Shown: positions 9,448 to 18,578 of the stretch, in pieces | Layout: the number at the start of each line of letters is the position of its first letter | Numbering within the stretch: the stretch's first letter is position 1 | Assembly (NCBI RefSeq): GCF_900113225.1 | Contig: NZ_FOZE01000002.1 | Span: 496,001-560,000, forward strand | From: Mitsuaria sp. PDC51 | Lineage (GTDB): Bacteria; Pseudomonadota; Gammaproteobacteria; Burkholderiales; Burkholderiaceae_C | DNA length: 64,000 nt | Direction: 5' to 3' | Program-made: the position numbers and the translations under genes | Notes under the pieces: model-generated | The model's input: only the letters and a program-made list of their open reading frames with translations | Database searches by the model: none | Told to the model about the DNA's origin: nothing

Positions 9448-10068
9448 TCAGGCGCCCGGCCGTCCCTTCGGATCCACCGGCGCCGCCGCCTGCGCCTTGC
9501 CCTTCCCCGCCACCTCGAAGAAGGTGTACGACAGCGTGATCGTGCGCACGTCCTTCGGGATCTTGGGGTCGATGACGAACACCACCGGCCATTCCTTCTG
9601 CTCGCCCGGCTTGAGCGTGTATTCGTTGAAGCAGAAGCACTCCAACTTGTTGAAGTAGGGCGTCGCCTGCTTGGGCGCGTAGCTCGGGATCGCCTGCGCC
9701 GACATGGTCCGCTGCTGGATGTTCTGGAAGGTGTACATCACCGTCGTCAGCTCGCCCGGGTGGACCGTCAGGTGGCGCTTGGCCGGCTTGAAGTCCCACG
9801 GGCCGCGGGCGTTGGCGTCGAACTCGATCGTGATCTGGCGGCTGTAGTCGATCTGCGTGTTCTTCACGTCCTCGGCGCGCACCGCATGCTGGCGCTCGGA
9901 CAGCGACAGCACGTTGATGCCCAGCGCCGTGCAGATCGCGCGGTACATCGGCACCAGCGCATAACCGAAGCACGACATCACCGCCACCACGACCAGCAGC
10001 TTGCCGGTCATCCGCAGGTTCTCCCGGCGGATCCAGGCGGCGAGCTTGCTGGCGGGCGGGCTGCTCAT
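9448..10068 (-). CDS. ctaG: Cytochrome c oxidase assembly protein CtaG (Cox11)
   Basis: 206 residues. Membrane-tethered periplasmic copper chaperone that supplies the CuB site of subunit I. One N-terminal helix (about 21-43) precedes an Ig-like domain; the copper-binding CFCFNEYTLKPGE stands near the C-terminus, with AKRHLTVHPGE and FDANARGPWDFKP typical of the family. It sits between the 39-residue ORF and DUF2970 in the main oxidase unit. Confidence 0.96.
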   Translation of the reverse strand: MSSPPASKLAAWIRRENLRMTGKLLVVVAVMSCFGYALVPMYRAICTALGINVLSLSERQHAVRAEDVKNTQIDYSRQITIEFDANARGPWDFKPAKRHLTVHPGELTTVMYTFQNIQQRTMSAQAIPSYAPKQATPYFNKLECFCFNEYTLKPGEQKEWPVVFVIDPKIPKDVRTITLSYTFFEVAGKGKAQAAAPVDPKGRPGA

Positions 10069-10099
10069 GGCGATCTCGGGGCGATCGGGGCCGGCGCGT

Positions 10100-10219
10100 T
10101 CAGGTCGCGCCGTACAACGCGATCTTGGCCACGAAGCCGATCGCGAAGACGGCGGCCACGCTGGCCAGGATCAGCGCCAGGCGCAGGTTGCTCTTGCGTT
10201 GCTCGGGCGTCGGGGCCAT
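10100..10219 (-). CDS. Cytochrome oxidase small assembly protein (39 aa)
   Basis: Short gene between ctaD and ctaG: ATG at 10219, stop at 10100, 39 residues. The product begins MAPTPEQRKSNLRLALILA, is basic, and has one membrane helix (about 13-34). A strong AGGAGG lies ten bases before the ATG (10230-10235). Burkholderiales oxidase clusters usually carry a gene of this size and sequence pattern at this place; its biochemical role is not established. Gaps of 25 bases to ctaD and 31 to ctaG fit co-transcription. Confidence 0.85.
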   Translation of the reverse strand: MAPTPEQRKSNLRLALILASVAAVFAIGFVAKIALYGAT

Positions 10220-10244
10220 CGCTGCCACTCCTCCTTCGCGGCGC

Positions 10245-11876
10245 TCAGCCGATGATCCGGGTCGCGGTGACGTCCAGCTTGGGCGGCGTCTCGAAGGTGT
10301 GGAACGGCGCCGGCGACGGCACTTCCCACTCCAGGCCCTCGGCCGCTTCCCAGGGCTTCTGCGGCGCCTTGGCGCCCTTGCCCCGCATCATCGGGATCAC
10401 GACGAACACGAAGAAGTAGACCTGCATCAGCCCGAAGCCGAAGGCGCCGATGGAGGCCAGCGCGTTGAAGTCGGCGAACTGCATCGGGTAGTCGGCATAA
10501 CGACGGGGCATGCCGGCCAGGCCCAGGAAGTGCATCGGGAAGAAGGTCACGTTGAAGGTGATCAGCGAGCCCCAGAAGTGGATCTTGCCGCGCGTCTCCG
10601 AGTACATGACGCCGGTCCACTTCGGGCCCCAGTAGTAGACGCCGGCGAACAGCGCGTACAGCGAGCCCGCCACCAGCACGTAGTGGAAGTGGGCCACGAC
10701 GTAGTAGGTGTCCTGGATCTGGATGTCGATCGGCGCCATCGCGCAGATCAGGCCGGTGAAGCCGCCCATCGTGAACACGAAGATGAAGCCCACCGCCCAC
10801 AGCATCGGGGTCTCGAAGGTCATCGAGCCGCGCCACATCGTCGCCAGCCAGTTGAAGATCTTCACGCCGGTGGGCACCGCGATCAGCATGGTCGCGTACA
10901 TGAAGAACAGTTGGCCCGTCACCGGCATGCCGGTGGCGAACATGTGGTGCGCCCACACGATGAAGGACAGGATCGCGATCGAGGCGGTCGCGTACACCAT
11001 CGAGGCGTAGCCGAACAGCCGCTTGCGCGCGAAGGCCGGGACGATCTGGCTCACGATGCCGAAGGCCGGCAGGATCATGATGTAGACCTCGGGGTGGCCG
11101 AAGAACCAGAAGATGTGCTGGTACATCACCGGGTCGCCGCCGCCCGAGGGCGTGAAGAAGCTGGTGCCGAAGTGGCGGTCCGTCAGCGTCATCGTGATCG
11201 CGCCGGCCAGCACCGGCATCACGGCGATCAGCAGGTAGGCGGTGATCAGCCAGGTCCACGCGAACATCGGCATCTTCATCAGCGTCATGCCGGGGGCCCG
11301 CATGTTGAGGATGGTCACGATGATGTTGATCGAGCCCATGATCGAGGACGCGCCCAGGATGTGCATCGCGAAGATGCCGGCGTCCATCGACGGGCCCATC
11401 TGCAGCGTCAGCGGCGCGTAGAGCGTCCAGCCCGCGGCGGGCGCGCCGCCGGGCATGAAGAACGAGCCCACCAGCATGAGGGCCGCGGGGATCATCAGCC
11501 AGAAGCTGAAGTTGTTCATCCGCGCGAAGGCCATGTCGGACGCGCCGATCTGCAGCGGGATCATCCAGTTCGCGAAGCCGACGAAGGCCGGCATGATCGC
11601 GCCGAACACCATGATCAGCCCGTGCATGGTGGTGAACTGGTTGAACAGTTCCGGATTGAAGAACTGCAGGCCCGGCTGGAACAGCTCGGCACGGATGCAC
11701 AGCGCCAGGGTGCCGCCGATCATCAGCATCGTGAAGCTGAACAGCAGGTACAGCGTGCCGATGTCCTTGTGGTTGGTCGCGAAGACCCAGCGCCGCCAGC
11801 CCGTCGGGGCATGGTGGTCGTGGTGATCGTCATGGTCATGGGCATGACCGGTCGGGTGGTCGAGCACTGCACTCAT
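10245..11876 (-). CDS. ctaD: Cytochrome c oxidase subunit I
   Basis: 543 residues, twelve expected helices. Catalytic subunit holding heme a, heme a3 and CuB, which reduces oxygen and pumps protons. The N-terminus is unusually His/Asp-rich ([12 protein letters not shown], about residues 10-21) before the conserved [15 protein letters not shown]. The active-site helices are clear: [15 protein letters not shown] with the His-Tyr region and [11 protein letters not shown]. The C-terminus ends shortly after [11 protein letters not shown]. It follows ctaC after an 85-base gap. Confidence 0.98.
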   Translation of the reverse strand: MSAVLDHPTGHAHDHDDHHDHHAPTGWRRWVFATNHKDIGTLYLLFSFTMLMIGGTLALCIRAELFQPGLQFFNPELFNQFTTMHGLIMVFGAIMPAFVGFANWMIPLQIGASDMAFARMNNFSFWLMIPAALMLVGSFFMPGGAPAAGWTLYAPLTLQMGPSMDAGIFAMHILGASSIMGSINIIVTILNMRAPGMTLMKMPMFAWTWLITAYLLIAVMPVLAGAITMTLTDRHFGTSFFTPSGGGDPVMYQHIFWFFGHPEVYIMILPAFGIVSQIVPAFARKRLFGYASMVYATASIAILSFIVWAHHMFATGMPVTGQLFFMYATMLIAVPTGVKIFNWLATMWRGSMTFETPMLWAVGFIFVFTMGGFTGLICAMAPIDIQIQDTYYVVAHFHYVLVAGSLYALFAGVYYWGPKWTGVMYSETRGKIHFWGSLITFNVTFFPMHFLGLAGMPRRYADYPMQFADFNALASIGAFGFGLMQVYFFVFVVIPMMRGKGAKAPQKPWEAAEGLEWEVPSPAPFHTFETPPKLDVTATRIIG

Positions 11877-11961
11877 GTCAAATCCTCGGTGGCTGCCCGT
11901 CCCCGGGGGACGGGCTGGCGTTCAAACGCGTTCCTGCGGTCGGTGGATCAGGCGGCGCGCC

Positions 11962-13146
11962 TCACTTGGCGCGCTCGGCCACGACTTCCGCGGGCTGGAT
12001 CAACTGGCCGGTCTTGTTGGACCAGGCGTTCTTCGTGTAGGTCACGACGGCGGCGATCTCGCTGTCCTTCAGCACGCCCTTCCAGGCCGGCATCTGGCCC
12101 TTGCCGTTGAGCACCAGGTGCAGCTGCGCGGCGTGGTCCTCGGCCTTGACGATGGCCGAGCCGTCCAGCGCCGGGAACTGGCCCGCGCCCTTGCCGTCGG
12201 CCTTGTGGCAGACCGCGCAGTTGGCGTCGAACAGCTTCTGGCCGCGGGCCATCAGCTCGTCCATCGTCCAGACCTTGCTCGGGTCGTCGGCCTTGGCGGC
12301 GATCTTCTTCATCTCGCCGTCGACCCACGCGGAATAGTCCTTGGCGCTGAGCACCTTGACGTGGATCGGCATGTAGGCGTGCTCCTTGCCGCAGAGCTCG
12401 GCGCACTGGCCGTAGAAGTCGCCGGTCTGCTCGGCCTTGAACCAGGTGTCGCGCACGTAGCCGGGGATCGCGTCCTGCTTGACGCCGAAGGCCGGCACCA
12501 TCCAGGCGTGGATGACGTCGTCGGCGGTGGTGATGATGCGGATCTTCTTGCCCACCGGCACCACCAGCGGGTTGTCCACCTTGAGCAGGTAGTTGTCGAC
12601 CGAGCCGGGGTGGCCGGAATCCGACAGGGCGCGGTGCGAGGCGTCCAGCGTCGAGACGAAGCCGATGCCCTCGCCCTCGCCCTTGAGGTAGTCGTAGCCC
12701 CACTTCCACTGGTAGCCGGTGGCCTTGATGGTGAGGTCGGAGTTGGTGGTGTCCTTCATCGCCACGACGACCTTGGTCGCGGGCAGCGCCATCAGGATGA
12801 CGATGATGAAGGGCACGATGGTCCAGGCGATCTCGACCTTCACGCTCTCGTGGAAGTTCGCGGACACCGCGCCCTTGGACTTCCGGTGCTTGAAGATCGA
12901 ATAGAACATGACCCCGAACACGGCGATGAAGATCGCCAGGCACAGGATCAGCATCATGTTGTGGAGCCACATCTGCTCATGCGCGATCTTGGTGACCGGC
13001 GGATGCAGGTTCAGCTGGTTGACGGCCGGACCTCCGGGGAGGTCGTTGACCGCCAAGGCGACCTGGCTGGCCAGCGCGGCCGTCAGGCCGAACGCGAGCT
13101 GGCTGCAGCGGCGCCCCAGTTGCACACAACTGTGTTCAATCGTCAT
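11962..13146 (-). CDS. ctaC: Cytochrome c oxidase subunit II fused to cytochrome c (caa3-type)
   Basis: 394 residues, longer than a simple subunit II because a c-type cytochrome domain is fused at the C-terminus. Order: signal peptide (about 1-32), two membrane helices, the CuA cupredoxin domain with CAELCGKEHAYM, then the heme c site CAVCH with a likely methionine ligand in GQMPAWKG. Electrons pass from the heme c to CuA and on to subunit I. It is the first gene of the oxidase unit, with an inverted-repeat-rich upstream region. Confidence 0.97.
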   Translation of the reverse strand: MTIEHSCVQLGRRCSQLAFGLTAALASQVALAVNDLPGGPAVNQLNLHPPVTKIAHEQMWLHNMMLILCLAIFIAVFGVMFYSIFKHRKSKGAVSANFHESVKVEIAWTIVPFIIVILMALPATKVVVAMKDTTNSDLTIKATGYQWKWGYDYLKGEGEGIGFVSTLDASHRALSDSGHPGSVDNYLLKVDNPLVVPVGKKIRIITTADDVIHAWMVPAFGVKQDAIPGYVRDTWFKAEQTGDFYGQCAELCGKEHAYMPIHVKVLSAKDYSAWVDGEMKKIAAKADDPSKVWTMDELMARGQKLFDANCAVCHKADGKGAGQFPALDGSAIVKAEDHAAQLHLVLNGKGQMPAWKGVLKDSEIAAVVTYTKNAWSNKTGQLIQPAEVVAERAK

Positions 13147-13436
13147 GGTCGTCTCTTTATCCAGTCTTTCTCAAGCTCTTGTCACCCGGGTCTCCTCCAG
13201 GCGGCTTCGGCGCTCGAGCCCGCTTGTAGCGCGGGCTTCGGCGCCAAGCGGTGGCGGAAACCTACGGGGCCAGCAGACGTACTCCAGTCGGGCGCGGATT
13301 CTAGCCCACCCCTCTGGCGCACTATGACCGCCCCCAGAGGGCCGAACGGCCCAGGATTACCCTCAGACAGAGGGGCCCTCGCCCTCTGTCGCGACACCGT
13401 CACGCGAGCCCTAGCCGAGGCCGCGCGCGATGGGGG
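13147..13436. promoter_or_regulatory. ctaC upstream region with several inverted repeats
   Basis: About 290 bases between the BioC-like gene and ctaC without a supported gene. A -10-like TAGAAT on the minus strand overlaps 13297-13302 (plus-strand ATTCTA) with no good -35. Dyads: AGCCCGC/GCGGGCT (13217-13237) flanked by GGCGC/GCGCC arms out to 13209 and 13245; CCCTCTGG/CCAGAGGG (13310-13341); GGGCCG/CGGCCC (13339-13352); CAGAGGG/CCCTCTG (13368-13388). They may combine a terminator for the upstream gene with control of ctaC. Confidence 0.4.
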
Positions 13437-14354
13437 TCAGTGTTTGCCCGCGCCGCGGACCATGGCCCGCATCTGCTCGAGCGACACCTCGGTGGTGGCC
13501 GCGACCTTCACCTTCGGCTGGGGCTTGAACGCATGACCGTAGACCAGCTCGATGCTCAGCGACAGCCGGCCGTCGGCGCCGCGCAGCGACTCGAGCGCGC
13601 GCAGCAGCCGCGCGCGCCAGGCCTTCGTGCGCAGACCGCGCGCGCGGGCCGGTGCGAGGTTGCCGCCGAGTGCGCGCAGATCGCGCAGCAGGTCCTCGGG
13701 CGAGCCCCAGGTCAGGCGCAGGTGCTCCTGGTCCATCACCGGATCGGCGAAGCCGGCGTGCACCAGCATGTCGCCCAGGTCGTGCATGTCGACCCAGTCC
13801 GGCGCCGGGACGCCCCAGCCCTCGCGCGCGAAGACCGGACGCAGCTCGATGAAGCTGTCCGGCCCCAGGCACGAGAACATCAGGCAGCCCTCGACCGCCA
13901 GGCCGGCCTGCCAGCGCTTCATCAGCGCCGGCTTGTCGGCCTCGGCATGCAGTTCCATGTTGGACCACGCCAGCTGCGCCGCGGCCGCGGGCGGCTCCGC
14001 GACCAGCTCCGTCGGCGCGCCGCCGCGCAGCTTGTCCATCACCGATTGCATGAAGCCGCGCTTGAGGCGCTGCTGCAGCAACGCGCGGACGTCGGCATCG
14101 GGTTCGAGCCAGAGCTGCGTCGCTTGCGGATAGTGCTGGCGCAGGCCCGCGTCGCCGCCGCCGATGGAGGGGCGGCTCTGCAGCACCGCGGTGGGTTGCA
14201 GGCGGATCACCGGGAGCCGGTCCAGCATGCGCGTGGCAACCTCCTGGTGCAGCCAGGGCGCGTCCTCGGACGCGGCCAGGCGACGACGCTGCCGTTGCGC
14301 CGCGCCCGCATCGATCTGCTGTGTGCCCGGCGGCAAGGCCTCATCTCCAGTCAT
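13437..14354 (-). CDS. BioC-like methyltransferase domain protein
   Basis: 305 residues. The layout resembles malonyl-ACP O-methyltransferase BioC and related class I SAM methyltransferases: an N-terminal AASEDAPWLHQEVATRMLDRL, a SAM-fold core, and the central LAWSNMELHAEAD followed by CLMFSCLGPDSFIELRPVF. The usual glycine-rich SAM loop is weak, since the region after LQSRPSIGGGDAGLRQ is shortened, so activity is uncertain. It is divergent from comF, with only about 20 bases between the proposed starts. Biotin synthesis is suggested by family resemblance only, as no other bio gene is near. Confidence 0.7.
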   Translation of the reverse strand: MTGDEALPPGTQQIDAGAAQRQRRRLAASEDAPWLHQEVATRMLDRLPVIRLQPTAVLQSRPSIGGGDAGLRQHYPQATQLWLEPDADVRALLQQRLKRGFMQSVMDKLRGGAPTELVAEPPAAAAQLAWSNMELHAEADKPALMKRWQAGLAVEGCLMFSCLGPDSFIELRPVFAREGWGVPAPDWVDMHDLGDMLVHAGFADPVMDQEHLRLTWGSPEDLLRDLRALGGNLAPARARGLRTKAWRARLLRALESLRGADGRLSLSIELVYGHAFKPQPKVKVAATTEVSLEQMRAMVRGAGKH

Positions 14355-14375
14355 GGGGCGCGATTGTAGGTGGGC

Positions 14376-15278
14376 ATGCTTGACCCGATCCGGCGCCGGC
14401 CTTTGACGCGATCCCCGATGGCGTGCGGTATCGCGCGGATCGCGCGGGCCGGTCGGGCCTTCGCGGCGGTCATGGGGATGAGGGCGCGCAAGGCGATTAA
14501 AGCGCTCAAGGCACTCGTGGCGATCAAGGCGCCCAAGGCGCTCGCGGCGCGCCCCGGCGGCCCGTGGCGGTGGCCCGGTCAATGCGCGCTGTGCCGCCGC
14601 TGGTGTCGCGGTGGCACCTGCGCGGATTGCGACGCGCTGCATTCCCCCGATGCCCATCCGCGCTGCGCGCTCTGCGCCCTGCGGCTGCCACCGGGAGCCG
14701 CGGCGGCCGGCGCGCCCGATCCCCGTTCGCTGCGCTGCGGCGCTTGCGCGCGCCGGCCGCCGCCGTTGTCGCGCTGCGTGGCGGCCATGGATTACGCCTT
14801 TCCCTGGGACCGGCTGCTGCTGGCGCTCAAGTTCGGCGAGCAGCTCGAAGTGGCGCCGCTGCTGGCCGGACGGCTGTCGCTCGCGCTCGCACGCGCCGGC
14901 ATCGACGCGCCCGACCTGATCCTGCCGGTGCCGCTGTCGGCGGAGCGGCTGCGCGAGCGCGGCTACAACCAGGCGCACGAGATCGCCCGGCGGCTCGCGC
15001 GGCCGCAGGGGACGGGCGAGGTCGAGCGACAATCGCGCCTTTGCGCCCGGACGCTGCTGCGCCTGCGCGACACCCCCCAGCAGGCGCGGCTGCCGCTGGA
15101 CGAGCGCCGGCGCAACCTGCGCGGCGCGTTCGTGGTGCTCAAGCCGGTGCGCGGGCTGCGGGTCGCGATCGTCGACGACGTCATGACCAGCGGCGCCACG
15201 CTGCACGAGGCCGCGCTCGCGCTGCGCCGCGCCGGCGCGGCGGACGTCCAGGCCTGGGTGGTCGCGCGCACGCCGTAG
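14376..15278 (+). CDS. comF: ComF family phosphoribosyltransferase-like protein
   Basis: About 300 residues with this start. ComF proteins are needed for DNA uptake in competent bacteria and resemble purine phosphoribosyltransferases. An N-terminal zinc-ribbon region has paired cysteines (CALCRRWCRGGTCADC, then CALCALRL and CGAC); the C-terminal PRTase domain has the PRPP loop VAIVDDVMTSGATL and the ComF motif RGYNQAHEIAR. The start is unclear: ATGs at 14376, 14418, 14472 and 14478 are in frame without strong ribosome binding sites. The stretch before the zinc ribbon is a Lys/Ala repeat (KAIKALKALVAIKAPKALAA) and may be non-conserved. Confidence 0.85.
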   Translation: MLDPIRRRPLTRSPMACGIARIARAGRAFAAVMGMRARKAIKALKALVAIKAPKALAARPGGPWRWPGQCALCRRWCRGGTCADCDALHSPDAHPRCALCALRLPPGAAAAGAPDPRSLRCGACARRPPPLSRCVAAMDYAFPWDRLLLALKFGEQLEVAPLLAGRLSLALARAGIDAPDLILPVPLSAERLRERGYNQAHEIARRLARPQGTGEVERQSRLCARTLLRLRDTPQQARLPLDERRRNLRGAFVVLKPVRGLRVAIVDDVMTSGATLHEAALALRRAGAADVQAWVVARTP

Positions 15279-15310
15279 TCCTCAACGAAAGAGCGAAAGA
15301 GCCTCGCCCC

Positions 15311-15781
15311 ATGTTCAACATCGTGCTGGTCCATCCGGAGATCCCGCCCAACACCGGCAACGTGATCCGGCTCGCGGCCAACACCGGCTGCCGGCTGCAC
15401 CTGATCGAGCCGCTGGGCTTTTCGATGGAGGACCGGCTGCTGCAGCGCGCCGGCCTGGACTATCACGAGTACGCGCCGGTGCTGCGGCACGCGGACTGGG
15501 CGCGCTTCCTGGCGACGGAACAGCCGGACCCGACGCGCCTGTTCGCGTTCACCACGCGCGGCAGCCGCCTGCTGCCGACGGTCGCGTTGAAGCCGGGCGA
15601 CTGGCTGGTCTTCGGCTGCGAGACCTCCGGCCTGCCGCCGGCGCTGCGCGATGGTTTCCCGCTTGAACAGCGCGTGCGGCTACCGATGCGCGAAGGCCAA
15701 CGCAGCCTGAACCTCAGCAACGCGGTGGCGGTGGCGGTCTTCGAAGGCTGGCGGCAGAACGGCTACGCGGACGGCGTCTGA
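15311..15781 (+). CDS. trmL: tRNA (cytidine(34)-2'-O)-methyltransferase
   Basis: 156 residues, typical of the SPOUT-class TrmL/YibK enzyme that methylates the wobble ribose of certain leucine tRNAs. Motifs: N-terminal FNIVLVHPEIPPNTGNVIRLAANTG (shortened here to its start), FGCETSGLP at the knot and LNLSNAVAVAVFEGWRQ at the C-terminus. It lies 32 bases after comF and probably shares its transcript. Confidence 0.94.
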   Translation: MFNIVLVHPEIPPNTGNVIRLAANTGCRLHLIEPLGFSMEDRLLQRAGLDYHEYAPVLRHADWARFLATEQPDPTRLFAFTTRGSRLLPTVALKPGDWLVFGCETSGLPPALRDGFPLEQRVRLPMREGQRSLNLSNAVAVAVFEGWRQNGYADGV

Positions 15782-15790
15782 GCCAGGCGC

Positions 15791-16819
15791 TCACTCGCGC
15801 TCGAGCTTCAACTGCTTGATCAAGGCGCCCCAGCGCTGGCGCTCGTCGCGCATCAGGCTGTCCAGCCCTTCCGGCGAGGTGCCGGCGGCGCTGAAGAACA
15901 GCGGTAGCAGCTCGCGCCGGAAGGCCTCGCCGCGGACGATGCGGACCACCTCGTCCGACAGCCGCCGCACGATCGCCTCTGGTGTGCCGGCCGGCGCCAG
16001 CAGCGCCTGCCACGAGGTGGCCTCGAAGCCGGGATAACCGGATTCGGCCACGGTCGGCAGCTCCGCGAGCGCGCCGAAGCGGCCGGCGCTGGTCACCGCC
16101 AGCGCCTTCAGCTTGCCGGCCCGCACCTGCGGCATCGCGATGGCGGGCACCATGAAGCCGGCGTGGATCTGGCCCGCGAGCATCGCGCTGACGACCTGCG
16201 GGAACCCGGCATACGGCACGTGGACCATCGCCAGGCCAGCACGAGCAATGAACGAGGCCATCGCCAGATGCGCGGCGCTGCCGTTGCCGACGCTGCCGTA
16301 GTTGAGTTCACCGGCGCGCCGCCTAGCCAGCGCGACGAACTGCGCGAGCGTCTCCACGCCCAGCGACGGCGGCACGACCAGCACGTTCGGCGAGCTGGCG
16401 ATGAAGCTCACCGAGCGCAGCTCGCGCTGCGGGTCGTAGGGCAACGACTTCGCCAGCAGCGGCGCGGTGATCAGCGGTCCCTGGATGGTGAACAGCAGCG
16501 TGTGGCCATCGGGCGCGGCCTTCGCGACCGCGCCGGTGCCGATGTTGCCGCCCGCGCCCGGCTTGTTGTCGACGACCACCGGCTGGCCGAGCGTGTGCGC
16601 GAGCGGCTCGGCGAGGTAGCGGGCCACCAGGTCCGGCGAGCTGCCCCCCGGGAAAGGGACGACGAGGCGGATCGGTCGCGACGGCCAAGAGCCGGCGTTG
16701 CCGGCAGTCCCGGCGGCGATCGCACCAGCCGGCATCAGGCCAAGGCCGGTGCCCGCCGCCGTCGTGGTTGCCGCCGCGACCGCGGCGAGCAGGTCGCGCC
16801 GCTTCATGAGTCCGCTCAT
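15791..16819 (-). CDS. Bug/TctC-type tripartite tricarboxylate receptor (periplasmic binding protein)
   Basis: 342 residues. Periplasmic solute-binding protein of the Bug family, very abundant in Burkholderiales. After a long Ala/Thr/Gly-rich signal peptide with a Tat-like MKRRDLLAAVAAA, the mature protein starts WPSRPIRLVVPFPGGSSPD, a Bug hallmark, followed by VVVDNKPGAGGNIGTGAVAKA and YGSVGNGSAAHLAM. The ATG at 16819 has GAGGA seven bases upstream. No TctA/TctB membrane genes are adjacent, so it is an orphan receptor; it follows gpsA by 46 bases. The ligand cannot be predicted. Confidence 0.9.
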   Translation of the reverse strand: MSGLMKRRDLLAAVAAATTTAAGTGLGLMPAGAIAAGTAGNAGSWPSRPIRLVVPFPGGSSPDLVARYLAEPLAHTLGQPVVVDNKPGAGGNIGTGAVAKAAPDGHTLLFTIQGPLITAPLLAKSLPYDPQRELRSVSFIASSPNVLVVPPSLGVETLAQFVALARRRAGELNYGSVGNGSAAHLAMASFIARAGLAMVHVPYAGFPQVVSAMLAGQIHAGFMVPAIAMPQVRAGKLKALAVTSAGRFGALAELPTVAESGYPGFEATSWQALLAPAGTPEAIVRRLSDEVVRIVRGEAFRRELLPLFFSAAGTSPEGLDSLMRDERQRWGALIKQLKLERE

Positions 16820-16865
16820 GCCATGGTCCTCATGCGCCGCACCGACATGTCCCACCCAGCGCGCC

Positions 16866-17891
16866 TCACCATTCGGACTTGGCCTGGCGGCCCATCAGCG
16901 CGTCCAGGGCCTCGTGCGGCGTCAGCCGGCCTTCGAGCACCTCGACGACCGCCGCGGTGATCGGCATGTCGACGCCAGCCCCGCGCGCCCGCGCCAGCAC
17001 CGTCGGCGCGCTGTAGACGCCCTCGGCGACATGGCCCAGCTTGGCGAGGATGGCGGGCAGGTCCAGGCCCTCGGCTAGCAGCAGGCCGACGCGACGGTTG
17101 CGCGACAGATCGCCGGTGGCCGTCAGCACCAGGTCGCCCAGGCCAGCGAGCCCGAGCAGCGTCTCCGGCTGCGCGCCCAGCGCGAGCGCGAGCCGCTGCA
17201 TCTCCGCCAGGCCGCGCGTGATCAGCGCGGCGCGGGCGTTGAGGCCGGGCCCCTGCCCGCCCTGCACCTGCGCGACCAGCCGCAGGCCATCGGCGATCCC
17301 CACGGCGATCGCCATCACGTTCTTGACGGCGCCGCCCACCTCGACGCCGACCGGATCGGCCGACGAGTACACGCGCAGCCGCTCGCTGTGGAAGGCCGAC
17401 ACGCCCAGCTGCGCCAGCGCGGCATCGCCCGAGGCGGACACCAGCGCCGTCGGCTGGCCGGCCGCCACTTCCTGCGCGAAGCTGGGACCCGACAGGACGC
17501 CGGTGGCCAGCCGCGGCGCGACCTCGCGGGCGATCTCGTGGCCGAGCAGGCCGGTGCCGGCCTCGAAGCCCTTGCACAGCCACAGCGCGCGCGCGCCATC
17601 GGGCAGCCTCGCCAGCATGCCGCGCAAGCCCGACATCGGCGTCGCGATCACGATCAGGCCGTCACGGCCGTGCGCCAGCGCGGCCTCGAGGTCGTCGGTC
17701 AAGCCGAGCGTCGCGGGCAGCGCCGCATCCGGCAGGTAGCGGTCGTTGCGGCCGGCGGCGCGCATCGCGGCGATGGCGCCGGCGTCACGCGCCCACAGCC
17801 GCAGGTCGTGACGCGCGCTCGCGGCGATCGCCAGCGCCGTGCCCCAGGCACCGGCGCCGAGCACGCTGATCTTCATGCGCGGAGCAGTCAT
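16866..17891 (-). CDS. gpsA: Glycerol-3-phosphate dehydrogenase [NAD(P)+]
   Basis: Cytosolic enzyme reducing dihydroxyacetone phosphate to sn-glycerol-3-phosphate for phospholipid synthesis. About 341 residues. The Rossmann motif [14 protein letters not shown] is at the N-terminus; the catalytic lysine region [18 protein letters not shown] and the C-terminal [18 protein letters not shown] are characteristic. A second in-frame ATG at 17876 (MKISVLGAG) is equally plausible as start. It follows secB in the conserved rhodanese-grxC-secB-gpsA order. Confidence 0.96.
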   Translation of the reverse strand: MTAPRMKISVLGAGAWGTALAIAASARHDLRLWARDAGAIAAMRAAGRNDRYLPDAALPATLGLTDDLEAALAHGRDGLIVIATPMSGLRGMLARLPDGARALWLCKGFEAGTGLLGHEIAREVAPRLATGVLSGPSFAQEVAAGQPTALVSASGDAALAQLGVSAFHSERLRVYSSADPVGVEVGGAVKNVMAIAVGIADGLRLVAQVQGGQGPGLNARAALITRGLAEMQRLALALGAQPETLLGLAGLGDLVLTATGDLSRNRRVGLLLAEGLDLPAILAKLGHVAEGVYSAPTVLARARGAGVDMPITAAVVEVLEGRLTPHEALDALMGRQAKSEW

Positions 17892-17986
17892 GGTCGGTCA
17901 GGGAGAACGAGGTGGAAGCGCCCGCAATGCAACACGCCGGCCGGCGGACAGGTCCGCGGGGCCGGCGTGCTCGTGGGCCCCGGGGA

Positions 17987-18457
17987 TCAGTTCGGGATGG
18001 CTTCGCCGTTGGACTGGCCGGCGGCGGCCATCTGGGCTTGCTGGGCCTCGAACATGGCCTGGAAGTTCACTTCCGTCAGCATCACCGGCGGGAAGCCGGC
18101 GCGCGTGCAGACGTCGGAGACGATCGCGCGCAGGTAGGGGTAGATCATCTGCGGGCAGACGATGGCCAGGATGCCTTCGAGCTGGTCCTGCGGCAGGTTG
18201 CGGATCTCGAAGATGCCGGCCTGCTTGGCCTCGATCAGGAACAGGGTCTTGTCCTGCACCGTGGTCGTGACGGTGGCGGTGACGCTGACCTCGAAGAGGC
18301 CCTCGGCCACCGGCTCGGCGGCCAGCGAGAGCTTGATGTCGACCTGCGGCTGGGCCTGCTCCAGCAGGATCGCCGGGGCGTTGGGCTGCTCCAGCGACAG
18401 GTCCTTCAGGTACATGCGCTGGATCTGGAACACGGGAGCGTTGTTGTCGTCGGCCAT
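17987..18457 (-). CDS. secB: Protein-export chaperone SecB
   Basis: 156 residues. Cytosolic tetrameric chaperone that keeps precursors unfolded and hands them to SecA. Conserved parts: [19 protein letters not shown] at the N-terminus, [12 protein letters not shown] in the middle and [25 protein letters not shown] near the C-terminus. The start at 18457 (MADDNN) gives the usual SecB N-terminus; an ATG at 18466 is also in frame. A hairpin with a T-run ends 17 bases before the start codon. Confidence 0.96.
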   Translation of the reverse strand: MADDNNAPVFQIQRMYLKDLSLEQPNAPAILLEQAQPQVDIKLSLAAEPVAEGLFEVSVTATVTTTVQDKTLFLIEAKQAGIFEIRNLPQDQLEGILAIVCPQMIYPYLRAIVSDVCTRAGFPPVMLTEVNFQAMFEAQQAQMAAAGQSNGEAIPN

Positions 18458-18473
18458 GGGGGTCATCCAAATG

Positions 18474-18505
18474 AAAAGGCCCGCCAGCGGCGAGCCGTGG
18501 CGGGC
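18474..18505 (-). terminator. Terminator-like hairpin directly before secB
   Basis: On the minus strand, GCCCGCCA/TGGCGGGC (outer arms 18498-18505 and 18479-18486) with an inner CGGC/GCCG, followed by TTTT (18474-18477). It lies between grxC and secB, 17 bases before the secB ATG. A -10-like CATAAT (18511-18506, minus) abuts its upstream arm. Confidence 0.7.
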
Positions 18506-18578
18506 ATTATGACCGAGCGCTCATGACCGCCCGGTGAGGGAATTCCGGAAGCCGCCGGGCGGCGTCCCGGGACCGGCC

